A stretch of 16,725 nt of DNA from Oscillospiraceae bacterium (GCA_031264545.1 JAISDV010000138.1:1-16725); one strand, 5' to 3'. Numbered from the stretch's first letter, positions 1-6,812 are shown. Notes: generated by a model not told the origin, from the letters alone. Numbers and translations: made by a program.

Positions 1-42
1 GTCCGGTACGCGCATGATCAGCTGTTTGCTATTTTTATTCAC
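1..42 (-). CDS. Start of an unidentified gene, fourth in the parA-parB cassette (partial)
   Basis: Fourteen codons read from a GTG start at 42-40 to the window edge: VNKNSKQLIMRVPD. A strong Shine-Dalgarno (GAGGAGGTG on the minus strand, about 51-59) sits roughly 10 nt before the GTG, so the start is well supported. The gene begins 49 bp after the parB stop on the same strand and is probably cotranscribed with it. A basic, polar N-terminus followed by 'LIMRVP' is reminiscent of ribbon-helix-helix DNA-binding proteins of plasmids and mobile elements, but 14 residues do not allow a family call. The remainder lies outside the window. Confidence 0.6.
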   Translation of the reverse strand, partial: MNKNSKQLIMRVPD

Positions 43-91
43 TTTTCCGGCACCTCCTCAAGTGGCGTCAACCTGTTTATAAACTCTTTGT

Positions 92-1114
92 TTATTGCTG
101 ATGGCTGAAATAGAAGTCCAAAGCCTTTTCAACGATAGTCTGGATTTCCGTTGCGGGTTGGTTGGGGCTGAAATATTTTGCGTAGAGAGTTTTACTGACC
201 TTGACCGTGGGTGTGCGGTTCGGTTTTGGTTTTTGTCTTATCTCACCGGTCAGGATCAGATAAATGCTGTCACCGTTCAACTTATTCTTTTCAGAGTAGT
301 CACGCAGGATATCCGCTTTTTTCATGTCAACTGAAAATCGGTTGAGTTCCAAGCATTTGTCGAGCATATCCTGTTCGCTTTCTTTCAGGAAAGACAGCGT
401 TACGGCAGTAAGAAAAGCGATTTCGCCGTTATCCAATCGGATTTTGAGCGCGGGTATAAGCTTGTAGATGCGCAGATACCGGGCGACCATATCTTTTGAC
501 AGGCCATATTCTTGAGCGACAATATCCCTTGATTTCAACCTGTGCGCAACTTGCGCAGCAGTCCTGGTTTCCCTGTGTTCATGCGGTTTTTCCAGCATTT
601 GAAGCTCTGCCAGAATATCGTTGCGCTTTCCCTGCGAAAACAACTTCGAGTGCTGTGTTGCGATGATTGCCGCTTTTTCCGAATGGGACATATCTGTGAA
701 TGACCGCTGTATCAGATTGGTTTCGATAACGTACATCCGGGCTTCATCATCCGTAAGGTTTTTCTTGACAATGGCCGGGCTTTCCATCAATCCGGCCTTC
801 ATGCCGCTGCACTTGCGGTTATGTCCGGATAAAATCTGATAGCGGCCATTGTTCATATCATGCAGGATCAAGGGTTGCAATATCCCATTTGACCGTATGC
901 TGTCCACCATGTCGGACGCGCGTTCCCCGTTATAGAGCCGGAACGGATGCTCCGGAAAATCGTCCATCAATGAGAACGGGACTATTGAATACATGCCGTT
1001 ATAAATAGACGAATTTTTCTCTGTGGGCACATCCAGCGGGTCGACACCGTCATTCAGCCGGAAAAGTTCGTCAAGGTTTTTAAGTCGTGGTGTTTGCCTT
1101 GTTGCTGCCGGCAT
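92..1114 (-). CDS. parB: ParB-like partition / DNA-binding protein
   Basis: The 340-aa protein has a ParB/Srx N-terminal domain (about residues 42-140). It contains the 'GERASDMVDSIRSNGILQP' segment (63-81), the nucleotide-binding-type 'ILSGHNRKCSGMKAG' box (94-108) and 'ETNLIQRSF' (131-139), matching the ParB E-N-x-Q-R motif with an insertion. A helix-turn-helix follows at about 198-220. By family knowledge ParB proteins bind a centromere-like site, clamp on DNA with CTP and stimulate ParA; here that role is inferred. The ATG at 1114 follows GGGAGG with about 9 nt spacing, and the gene overlaps the end of parA by 35 bp. The GHNR form of the box and the ParA pairing fit plasmid or ICE-type ParB rather than the chromosomal Spo0J. 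No canonical chromosomal parS palindrome was seen nearby. Confidence 0.88.
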   Translation of the reverse strand: MPAATRQTPRLKNLDELFRLNDGVDPLDVPTEKNSSIYNGMYSIVPFSLMDDFPEHPFRLYNGERASDMVDSIRSNGILQPLILHDMNNGRYQILSGHNRKCSGMKAGLMESPAIVKKNLTDDEARMYVIETNLIQRSFTDMSHSEKAAIIATQHSKLFSQGKRNDILAELQMLEKPHEHRETRTAAQVAHRLKSRDIVAQEYGLSKDMVARYLRIYKLIPALKIRLDNGEIAFLTAVTLSFLKESEQDMLDKCLELNRFSVDMKKADILRDYSEKNKLNGDSIYLILTGEIRQKPKPNRTPTVKVSKTLYAKYFSPNQPATEIQTIVEKALDFYFSHQQ

Positions 1115-1895
1115 AGCCGATGACCTCCCTTGCTAATTCGTTATACGCAATTGCCGCCTTGCTTTTTGCGGCGAAATCCATTATACTGACACCTGAATAA
1201 TTCGCTTCGCCTACTTTCACCGTGCTGGGTATGCGTGTATTGAAAATCCGGAGCTTATCCTCGCAGAAGCCGTCAAGCAGAGCTTTTGCATCACGGAACA
1301 ATCGGGTACGCTCATCGCACATTGTCAGAAGTACACCTTCAACCTCAATACGCGGGTTAATTTTGCGCTTGACCTTAAGAATTGTCTGCAAGAGATCTGT
1401 CAATCCGGTTGCTGACCACAGCTGGGGGCTTGCGGGGATAATGACGCTGTCACAGGCCGCAAGCGCGTTGATCGTGAGCAGGCCGAGATATGGATTTGTG
1501 TCGATTATGATATATCCATAGTCAGCCCGCAAAGGTTCCAGTAATTCGGACAGGGTATGCTCACCGCCTAATTCGTTGCGCAGATTGATTTCTGTTATGG
1601 ATAGGTTGATATTTGACGGGATGATATCCAGTTTATCTCCGTGTCTGATATATTCGCTTGTGTTCGGCAGTTCTGCGCCATCCATGATAAGGGATAAAAC
1701 ATCGTGCATTGTCATGGTCAATTCATCCGGGCGCTCTATGCCAAAACTCATGGAAAGATTACTTTGCGGGTCAAAATCCGCGAGAAGAACGCGATAGCCT
1801 CCATTGGCAAGAGCGGCGCCCAGATTACAGGCCGTAGTCGTTTTACCCGTCCCGCCTTTTTGACTCGCTACGGTTATAATTTTGCAGTTTTCCAT
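1080..1895 (-). CDS. parA: ParA/Soj-family partition ATPase
   Basis: This 271-aa protein shows the deviant Walker A motif SQKGGTGKTTT (residues 11-21, with the signature lysine in KGGTGK), the Walker A' block LLADFDPQSN (37-46) and a Walker B-like IIIDTNPYLGLLTINAL (129-145). These define the ParA/MinD ATPase family. ParA dimers bind DNA nonspecifically with ATP and position ParB-bound DNA. The protein begins almost directly with the ATPase fold and has no N-terminal HTH extension, so it resembles short ParAs; a separate HTH protein is encoded just upstream and overlaps it by 22 bp. The ATG at 1895 follows AGGGGA by roughly 9-10 nt. With the parB overlap this forms a translationally coupled module. 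It is less GC-rich than the pyr and opp genes. Confidence 0.93.
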   Translation of the reverse strand: MENCKIITVASQKGGTGKTTTACNLGAALANGGYRVLLADFDPQSNLSMSFGIERPDELTMTMHDVLSLIMDGAELPNTSEYIRHGDKLDIIPSNINLSITEINLRNELGGEHTLSELLEPLRADYGYIIIDTNPYLGLLTINALAACDSVIIPASPQLWSATGLTDLLQTILKVKRKINPRIEVEGVLLTMCDERTRLFRDAKALLDGFCEDKLRIFNTRIPSTVKVGEANYSGVSIMDFAAKSKAAIAYNELAREVIGYAGSNKANTTT

Positions 1896-2464
1896 AATTC
1901 AAAGTCCCCTAAAATCCGCTTAAATGCCTCTGAATTGCTTTTGTAGTCAATGAACCGCCGAGAGACGACAAACTCCAAAAGGTACGGCTTCGGTATGAGG
2001 TATTTGTTATGTTTACAAAGCGTTTTGATATGTCCAGTTCCGATATACTGAAGTATTGTTTTTTTGCTGAGCCCGGTCATTTCTGAAATATCCGTTACTG
2101 TAAGCACATCCGGGTAATCGGCGAATATATATTTGAAATACTCAGCGATTTCATGTTCTTCTCCATGCAAAAGATATGAAGCGAAAGATTTGCGAGGATT
2201 GTTCAGCCGTTTATGGCGGGAACCGACCGAACCCGTGGGCATCATGCTTCCCACCTGCTCCCGTCTGCGGAGATAGGTAATAACATCGTCAATTGCAATT
2301 CTGTATCTCCAGGTTTTCTTTCCTGTATCCATGCAAGGGATGCTGCCATCTTGCACGAGGTATAACGCGCTTTGTTTGTTTATCCGGCATATCCTACATA
2401 GCTGATCCAAGCTGACATGTTCAGGATATTCTTCTTTTAGGGTCTCATATTTTGTCATCCTCAT
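1874..2464 (-). CDS. Two-domain helix-turn-helix (excisionase-like) DNA-binding protein
   Basis: The protein is 196 aa from the ATG at 2464. That ATG was chosen because GGAAGGTG lies just ahead of it; an ATG two codons later (2458) and an upstream TTG at 2476 are alternatives. Two HTH-like segments are visible. One is near the N-terminus (VSLDQLCRICRINKQSALYL, then a DGSIP turn and a basic 'WRYRIAIDDVITYLRRRE'). The second is in the C-terminal half (VTDISEMTGLSKKTILQYIG, then 'TGHIKTLCKHNKYLIPKPYL'). Each has the look of a MerR/excisionase helix-plus-wing that ends with residues choosing a site. It is the first gene of the parA-parB cassette and overlaps parA by 22 bp. Likely roles are autoregulation of the cassette or excision control; neither can be decided from sequence. 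Confidence 0.75.
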   Translation of the reverse strand: MRMTKYETLKEEYPEHVSLDQLCRICRINKQSALYLVQDGSIPCMDTGKKTWRYRIAIDDVITYLRRREQVGSMMPTGSVGSRHKRLNNPRKSFASYLLHGEEHEIAEYFKYIFADYPDVLTVTDISEMTGLSKKTILQYIGTGHIKTLCKHNKYLIPKPYLLEFVVSRRFIDYKSNSEAFKRILGDFELWKTAKL

Positions 2465-2523
2465 AACACCTTCCAAATCCTAAAATTTTGTCAATAGCGG
2501 GTGATGTTTGAGGAATCAGTGCT

Positions 2524-2544
2524 AATTGGCTGCCCAATTTTTTT
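2524..2544 (+). repeat. Short AT-rich palindrome with T-run, upstream of the HTH-parA-parB cassette
   Basis: AATTGG, loop CTGC, CCAATT is a perfect 6-bp dyad that runs straight into seven T on the plus strand. It has the form of a weak plus-strand terminator, yet nothing identified is transcribed toward it on that strand. It lies about 60-80 bp upstream of the HTH gene start, so an operator for that protein is an equal possibility. Confidence 0.4.
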
Positions 2545-2580
2545 AAGTGCCGCGTCAGGTAATTGTGTAGCAAGCCTTTA

Positions 2581-2601
2581 ATGTCTGCCCGATGTCTGTC
2601 C
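2581..2601. repeat. Direct repeat ATGTCTG x2 at 11-bp period
   Basis: ATGTCTGCCCG is followed at once by ATGTCTGTCCA, an 11-bp unit repeated with 9 of 11 positions identical. Sites spaced one helical turn apart are typical of binding sites for partition proteins, excisionases or integrase arms. Two copies could still arise by chance. Confidence 0.35.
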
Positions 2602-2666
2602 AATTTCCCAAAAAACACTCAAAGTAGTAAAAATCTCGAGTTCCGCATGGGTACAGCCTTAACGAG

Positions 2667-2712
2667 AAAAAAGACGTCCGAAAGCCAGTAAATACCTTGC
2701 TTTCAGGCGTCT
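2667..2712 (-). terminator. Rho-independent terminator of the pyr operon
   Basis: On the minus strand a 14-nt arm (2712-2699) pairs with 2685-2672 with one mismatch and one G-T wobble. It encloses a 13-nt loop and is followed by six T (2672-2667 read on the minus strand, shared with the base of the stem). It lies 70 bp beyond the pyrF stop on the transcribed strand, as expected for the end of the operon. The loop is longer than usual, which lowers confidence slightly. Confidence 0.65.
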
Positions 2713-2781
2713 CCATCGTATGATATTTTACATCAATTTTCGGTATGTTCTGCGGAGAGAACAGGGTCTGCGAAACTATTT

Positions 2782-3483
2782 TTAATCTCCCAAAAATTCT
2801 TTGAGACAGCGCGTGTAAGCGGAAACCGGGTCGTCCGCCGCCGTTATCGGCCGCCCGACGACGATATAATCGCTGCCGAGGGCGCGCGCCTGCTCAGGCG
2901 TTGTGATTCGCACCTGATCATCCGCCTCCGAGTCCTTGAAGCGCACGCCCGGCGTGACGGTCAGAAAAGCGGCTCCGCAGCGTGCCTTGACCGCGCCCGC
3001 TTCCAGCGGCGAGCAGACCACGCCGTCGAGCCCGGCGCTTTTCGCATTCAACGCATAGTGCATGACCGTTTCCTCGAGACCCGTTCCGATCAAAAGCTCA
3101 TTGCGCATCCGCGCCTCGCCCGTCGAGGTGAGCTGCGTGACCGCGATCAGAAGCGGGCGCGTTCCGTCCGGCCGTGTCAGCCCCTCGAGCGCCGCCGCCA
3201 TCATCGCGGAGGTTCCGGCGGCGTGGAGGTTGCACATATCGATGTCCAGCGCCGAGAGCACCTTCATCGCTTTTTTGACCGTGTTCGGAATGTCGTGGAG
3301 CTTCAGGTCGAGAAAAATTTTGTGCCCGCGCGCCTTGATTTCCCGAACGATCCGCGGCCCTTCGGCATAAAACAGCTCCATACCGATTTTGACGAAGGGC
3401 TTTTTGCCGGAAAAGCTGTCCAGAAAACGGAAAACCGCTTCTCTGTCCGAAAAATCACAGGCTATAATAAGGTCCTTTGCCAT
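2782..3483 (-). CDS. pyrF: Orotidine 5'-phosphate decarboxylase
   Basis: This enzyme converts OMP to UMP, the last step of de novo pyrimidine synthesis. The 233-aa protein has the catalytic block FLDLKLHDIPNTV (residues 57-69) with the Asp-Lys-x-x-Asp set D59, K61, D64. It also has the N-terminal 'IIACDF' strand, 'VKIGMELF' (31-38) and the C-terminal phosphate-binding 'YIVVGRPI'. The length is normal for the short bacterial type. The ATG at 3483 is preferred over a TTG one codon upstream because GGGGAGG lies 7 nt before it. The pyrD stop and pyrF start share one base (TGATG), implying translational coupling. It is the last gene of the operon and is followed by a terminator. Confidence 0.97.
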   Translation of the reverse strand: MAKDLIIACDFSDREAVFRFLDSFSGKKPFVKIGMELFYAEGPRIVREIKARGHKIFLDLKLHDIPNTVKKAMKVLSALDIDMCNLHAAGTSAMMAAALEGLTRPDGTRPLLIAVTQLTSTGEARMRNELLIGTGLEETVMHYALNAKSAGLDGVVCSPLEAGAVKARCGAAFLTVTPGVRFKDSEADDQVRITTPEQARALGSDYIVVGRPITAADDPVSAYTRCLKEFLGD

Positions 3484-4391
3484 CAATGTGCCTCCCCAAT
3501 AATATCGCGCAGATTTTCTATGCCGTATTTCCGCATCGCGCGGGGCAGATCCGCAATGATCTCCTTCGCCGCAAAAGGGTTTTTGAGATTCGCCGCGCCG
3601 ACCTGCACCGCGGTTGCCCCGGCGAGCAGCATCTCGACCACATCCTCAGCCGAGGAAACGCCGCCCATGCCGATGACCGGGATTTTGACGGCTTCATAGA
3701 CCTGATAGACCATCCGCAGCGCGACCGGGAAAACCGCCGGACCGGAGAGCCCGCCCATCAGGTTCGCCAGCACCGGCTTTCGCGTGTTCAGATCGATGCG
3801 CATGGCCAGCAGGGTGTTGATGAGGCTCAGTCCATCCGCGCCCGCCCCCTCGCATGCCCGGGCGATTTCGCTGATGTCCGTCACATTGGGGCTGAGTTTT
3901 ATGTAAACCGGCTTTGCGGTCGTTCGCTTGACGGCTTCCGTTACCTCGGCGGCCGCTCTCGGGTCCGTGCCGAAGCTCATGCCGCCGCCGTGGACATTCG
4001 GGCAGCTGATATTGACCTCGATGATACCGACGTTTTCCTGCGCGTCCATCGCGCGGGCGCAGGCGGCGTATTCCTCGAGGGAAAATCCGCTGATATTGGC
4101 GATTACGGGTTTCCCGTACAGCTTCTTCAGGCATGGGAGCGCCGTTTCGCAAACCGCGTCGATTCCCGGGTTTTGCAGGCCGACGGCATTGAGCAGACCC
4201 TCCGGGCCTTCCGCGATCCGCGGCAGGGGATTTCCGAAGCGCGGAAAAAGGGTCGTGCCCTTGATCGCAAGGCTCCCGAGAATATCGAGGTCGTAAAGCT
4301 CCGCAAATTCCGCGCCGTAGCCGAAACAGCCGCTTGCGGGTATCACGGGATTGTCGAGCTTCAGGCCGCTGAGCGTTACGCTTGTGTTCAC
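3483..4391 (-). CDS. pyrD: Dihydroorotate dehydrogenase, class 1B catalytic subunit
   Basis: This FMN flavoprotein oxidizes dihydroorotate to orotate and passes electrons to PyrK and NAD+. The 302-aa protein shows 'NPVIPASGCFGYG' (14-26), 'AIKGTT' (42-47), the active-site loop 'EVNISCPNV' with Cys130 (the catalytic base in class 1 enzymes), and the C-terminal FMN-phosphate segments 'VIGMGGVSS' and 'AVQVGAAN'. A Cys rather than Ser base together with an adjacent pyrK marks the NAD-dependent class 1B type. I start it at the GTG at 4391: GGGGGAG lies about 8 nt upstream and the product then begins like its family. An upstream ATG at 4433 would add 14 unlikely residues. It overlaps the pyrK stop by 4 bp (GTGA). 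Confidence 0.96.
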   Translation of the reverse strand: MNTSVTLSGLKLDNPVIPASGCFGYGAEFAELYDLDILGSLAIKGTTLFPRFGNPLPRIAEGPEGLLNAVGLQNPGIDAVCETALPCLKKLYGKPVIANISGFSLEEYAACARAMDAQENVGIIEVNISCPNVHGGGMSFGTDPRAAAEVTEAVKRTTAKPVYIKLSPNVTDISEIARACEGAGADGLSLINTLLAMRIDLNTRKPVLANLMGGLSGPAVFPVALRMVYQVYEAVKIPVIGMGGVSSAEDVVEMLLAGATAVQVGAANLKNPFAAKEIIADLPRAMRKYGIENLRDIIGEAH

Positions 4392-5122
4392 CAGACGATC
4401 TCCCCCTTTTCCAATACCGGACCATCCCGGCAAATGCGCTTATGGCCGTATTTTGTCCGGCAGGTACAGCCCATGCAGGCGCCGAAGCCGCAGCCCATGC
4501 GCGCTTCAAAGCTGAATTGCCCGTCCGTCCCGCAGCGCGTGTAAACGGCCCTCAGCATCGGCTCTGGGCCGCAGGCGAAGCAGTAATCATAAGCGCCGCA
4601 GCGGTCGAGCGCGTCGGTCACAAAGCCCTTTGCCGCGTATGAGCCGTCCGCAGTCGTGACGAGCACCGCGCAGCCGAGCGCGCGGAAAGCGTTTTCCAGA
4701 AAGACCTCGCGCGCCGTCTTGAAGCCGAGGATGAGCCTGGGGCTTTTCCCCTCCTCGAGCAGGCGCTTGGCGAGCAGGTAGAGGGGCGGCGCGCCGGCGC
4801 CGCCTCCGACCAGCAGGGGGCGCGGTCCGCTTTTGCCTGTGTCAAAACCGTTTCCCAGCCCGGTCAGCAGGTCGAGCCTTTCACCTTTTTTCATAGCCGC
4901 GAGCTTTTCCGTCCCCTTGCCGACCGTTTTGTAAACGAGCGTCAGCTTGTCGCCTTCAAGATCGCAGACGGAAATGGGGCGGCGGAGGTAAAAACCCTCC
5001 AGCGCGAGGTTCACGAATTGCCCCGGCCTGACGAGTGCCCCGGTGTCGCCCGTGAGCGTGAGCCCGCGTACGGTTTCCGCAAGCTTCTCGTTATTCTCGA
5101 TTGTAAACAGCCTTTTTTCCAT
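4388..5122 (-). CDS. pyrK: Dihydroorotate dehydrogenase electron-transfer subunit
   Basis: This is the ferredoxin-reductase-like partner of PyrD, carrying FAD and a [2Fe-2S] cluster and delivering electrons to NAD+. Visible motifs in the 244 aa are the FAD-binding 'RRPISV' (47-52), 'YKTVGKGT' (64-71), the nucleotide-binding 'VGGGAGAPPLY' (105-115), 'ACGPEPMLRAV' (183-193), and the cluster cysteines C211, C216, C219 and C231 in the usual C-x4-C-x2-C-x11-C arrangement. 'KRICRDGPVL' closes the domain as in the family. The ATG abuts the pyrC TAA with zero bases between, and its 3' end overlaps pyrD by 4 bp. Length and motif order are normal. Confidence 0.96.
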   Translation of the reverse strand: MEKRLFTIENNEKLAETVRGLTLTGDTGALVRPGQFVNLALEGFYLRRPISVCDLEGDKLTLVYKTVGKGTEKLAAMKKGERLDLLTGLGNGFDTGKSGPRPLLVGGGAGAPPLYLLAKRLLEEGKSPRLILGFKTAREVFLENAFRALGCAVLVTTADGSYAAKGFVTDALDRCGAYDYCFACGPEPMLRAVYTRCGTDGQFSFEARMGCGFGACMGCTCRTKYGHKRICRDGPVLEKGEIVW

Positions 5123-6424
5123 TTACTGTTTCCCGGTTCCGGTATATCTGTTTTGGAACCTTTTGTCCTCCCACACCGTTTTTCCGTTAAACATTGTCAG
5201 CAGGCAGCGGCCGAAAACCCGTTTGCCGGCGAAAGGCGAGGCTCTGCCCTTTGACAGAAAATCCGCGGGATCTATCACATAGCTGTCCGCCATGTCGAAA
5301 ATCGTCAGCTCCGCGGGCAGGCCGGCCACGAGCTGTCCGCCGGCGCCGAAGCGCCGCCGCGGATTCGTATGCATCAGCCCGATAAGCTTTTCGGCTGTGA
5401 TTACGCCTGTTTTGACGAGCGCCGTATACAGGACAGGGAAGGCCGTCTCCAGTCCTGCCACGCCGTTCAGGCTCCCGGCAAGGCCGCCGGACTTCTCTTT
5501 TTCCGAATGCGGGGCATGATCCGTCGCGACTATGTCCACCGTACCGTCGGCAATCCCGCGAAGCAGCGCTTCCCGATCCTCCGCGCCTCTGATCGGCGGG
5601 TTCATTTTGAAACGTCCCTCGTCTTTCAGATCCTCGTCACACAGGACGAGATAGTGCGGCGCGGTCTCGCAGCTGAGCGGCAGGCCCTCCGCCTTTGCGG
5701 CCCTGATGAGCGCGACGCTCTCCTTTGCCGACACATGGCAGATATGCAGCGGGCAGCCGGTCCTGCGGACGAGCGCGATGTCGCGCTCGACCTCGCGCCA
5801 CTCGCTCTCGGAGGGATTGCCGGTCAAACCGTGCCCGGCCGCGAATTTGCCGTCGTGGACCGCGCCGCCCCGGGTCAGGGAGGCGACCTCGCAATGCGCC
5901 GCGATCAGCTTGCCCAGCCTTTTAGCCCTGCGCATGGCCTTTTCCATCATTTCCCCGCTCTCGACCCCAACCCCGTCGTCCGAGAAGGCCACGGCGCTGG
6001 ACGCCAGCGCAGCCATATCCGAAAGCGCCCGTTGCTTCTCGCCGGCCGTTATGCTCGCATAGGGCAGGACCCGGATAAGCGCGTCCCTGCGGATAAGCGC
6101 GAGCTGCCTTTCCATATGCGCCGGGCTGTCCGGAACGGGGTCGAGATTCGGCATCGCGCAGACTGTGGTAAAGCCGCCGCGCGCGGCCGCCGCCGTGCCG
6201 GCCCCGATCGTTTCCTTATAAGAAAAACCCGGTTCTCTCAGATGAACGTGGACATCTGTGAGACCGGGTAAAATGAAACAATTATGCATATCGTAAACGC
6301 CTGCGCCGGGAAAGGGAGAGAGGCGGCTTCTGATACTGGAAACAAGACCATCCTCGATAAGAATATCTTTTTCCGATAAAACGCCGCCGTGAAACAGCAC
6401 GCCGCCGCGGATGAGATATTTCAT
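5123..6424 (-). CDS. pyrC: Dihydroorotase (class I)
   Basis: This enzyme cyclizes carbamoyl aspartate to dihydroorotate. The 433-aa amidohydrolase-fold protein shows the metal-binding 'GLTDVHVHLREPG' (54-66, H59 and H61), 'AFSDDG' (146-151, with the Asp ligand), 'IAAHCE' (H177), 'LHICHVS' (H230) and 'ATDHAPHS' with D302. 'GFTTVCAMPNLDP' is also characteristic. The start at 6424 is set by GGGAGGG 7 nt upstream; a longer frame back to 6493 would run through the promoter. It is the first gene of the operon, and the order pyrC-pyrK-pyrD-pyrF with no gaps points to one transcript supplying four pathway polypeptides. Confidence 0.96.
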   Translation of the reverse strand: MKYLIRGGVLFHGGVLSEKDILIEDGLVSSIRSRLSPFPGAGVYDMHNCFILPGLTDVHVHLREPGFSYKETIGAGTAAAARGGFTTVCAMPNLDPVPDSPAHMERQLALIRRDALIRVLPYASITAGEKQRALSDMAALASSAVAFSDDGVGVESGEMMEKAMRRAKRLGKLIAAHCEVASLTRGGAVHDGKFAAGHGLTGNPSESEWREVERDIALVRRTGCPLHICHVSAKESVALIRAAKAEGLPLSCETAPHYLVLCDEDLKDEGRFKMNPPIRGAEDREALLRGIADGTVDIVATDHAPHSEKEKSGGLAGSLNGVAGLETAFPVLYTALVKTGVITAEKLIGLMHTNPRRRFGAGGQLVAGLPAELTIFDMADSYVIDPADFLSKGRASPFAGKRVFGRCLLTMFNGKTVWEDKRFQNRYTGTGKQ

Positions 6425-6442
6425 TTGGCCGCCCTCCCGTCG

Positions 6443-6457
6443 TTTCGCTTTGCGAAA
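6443..6457 (-). promoter_or_regulatory. Hairpin at the 5' end of the pyr transcript
   Basis: On the minus strand TTTCGC-AAA-GCGAAA forms a perfect 6-bp stem with a 3-nt loop. It starts almost at the expected transcription start (about 6452) and ends some 12 nt before the Shine-Dalgarno. It could protect the mRNA 5' end or act at the DNA level as an operator overlapping the start site. The leader is too short for the antiterminator/terminator pair used by PyrR. Confidence 0.5.
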
Positions 6458-6458
6458 A

Positions 6459-6487
6459 ATGATAACACAGCGGGGCCGGGCTGTCAA
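6459..6487 (-). promoter_or_regulatory. Sigma-A type promoter of the pyrCKDF operon
   Basis: On the minus strand a perfect -35 TTGACA (6487-6482) is separated by 17 bp from -10 TATCAT (6464-6459). Expected initiation is near 6452, giving a leader of about 27 nt before pyrC. Confidence 0.85.
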
Positions 6488-6564
6488 CAGCAATACGAAA
6501 AGCGCATCATTTTTGTTTCATATCACATATTCTGACGTTTTTCAGACAAATAATTTTACGGAGT

Positions 6565-6602
6565 ACAAGATATAGAAACGAGGCGGCTGACCGCCCCGTT
6601 TC
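6565..6602 (-). terminator. Terminator of the 9378-6813 gene unit / SLH remnant
   Basis: The minus strand carries GAAACGGGGCGG-TCAG-CCGCCTCGTTTC (6602-6575), a 12-bp stem with one G-T wobble and a 4-nt loop, followed by the T-rich TATATCTTGT. It lies just after the stop of the SLH fragment and upstream of the pyr promoter, insulating the two units. The tail is not a pure T-run, so efficiency is uncertain. Confidence 0.6.
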
Positions 6603-6607
6603 CCGGT

Positions 6608-6787
6608 TCACGCGTATGCAGTCTGGCTCGGGTTATTCGCCGCGGCCCATTTCACAGTGTCGGTGTAATATTTTCCGTCCGCCGCGTCGCCGAACGGATT
6701 CGCAAGGCCGCGCGCGTCGGGACTTCCCGCACGGCGGTACAACGCCGTGACGATCATGCCGCGCGTCAAATCTGATAATTTCCGCAA
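6608..6787 (-). pseudogene. Remnant of an S-layer homology (SLH) domain
   Basis: A minus-strand frame ending at TGA 6610-6608 encodes 'LTRGMIVTALYRRAGSP', then 'NPFGDAADGKYYTDTVKWAAANN' split here only as NPFGDAADGKYY and TDTVKWAAANN. This is the TR-x(n)-L-R-x-x-G, F-x-D and Y-x-x-x-V-x-W-A pattern of one SLH domain, the module that anchors Gram-positive surface proteins to cell-wall polymers. The frame has no start codon or ribosome site of its own; upstream it meets a stop near the end of the preceding gene, and the usual GIVxG ending is replaced by 'PSQTAYA'. I read it as the decayed 3' end of a surface-protein gene. The N-terminal limit is approximate. Confidence 0.7.
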
Positions 6788-6812
6788 GCCAGGGTGGATA
6801 TGGACGCTTTCG

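Larger units (their letters stand above)
2465..2781. other. 317-bp intergenic segment between the parAB cassette and pyrF
   Basis: This stretch holds no gene that I can support. It contains the AT palindrome at 2524, the ATGTCTG direct repeat at 2581 and the pyr terminator at 2667. One minus-strand frame stays open from the pyrF 3' end to about 2555 without a convincing start; its product would include 'SLRLYPCGTRDFYYFECF'. I see no family in it and treat it as probably noncoding or a relic. TTGACA at about 2485-2490 (minus strand) lies too close to the HTH gene start to be an ordinary -35. A junction between a mobile element and the chromosome could lie here because base composition changes across it. 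Confidence 0.5.

Noticed and set aside
1..2781. Canonical chromosomal parS (TGTTTCACGTGAAACA-like) site near parAB
   Set aside because: No such palindrome was found when reading the region; the cassette is therefore not treated as the chromosomal soj-spo0J locus.
3477..4544. Long plus-strand open frame opposite pyrD and pyrK
   Set aside because: It lies antisense to genes with full catalytic motifs, has no ribosome site, and its product has the Arg/His/Ala-rich look of a shadow frame in GC-rich DNA.
5369..6271. Plus-strand open frame of 300 codons opposite pyrC
   Set aside because: Antisense to a complete dihydroorotase; composition is typical of a shadow frame.
6425..6460. PyrR-type attenuator in the pyr leader
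   Set aside because: The leader is only about 27 nt with one 6-bp hairpin; there is no terminator/antiterminator pair.
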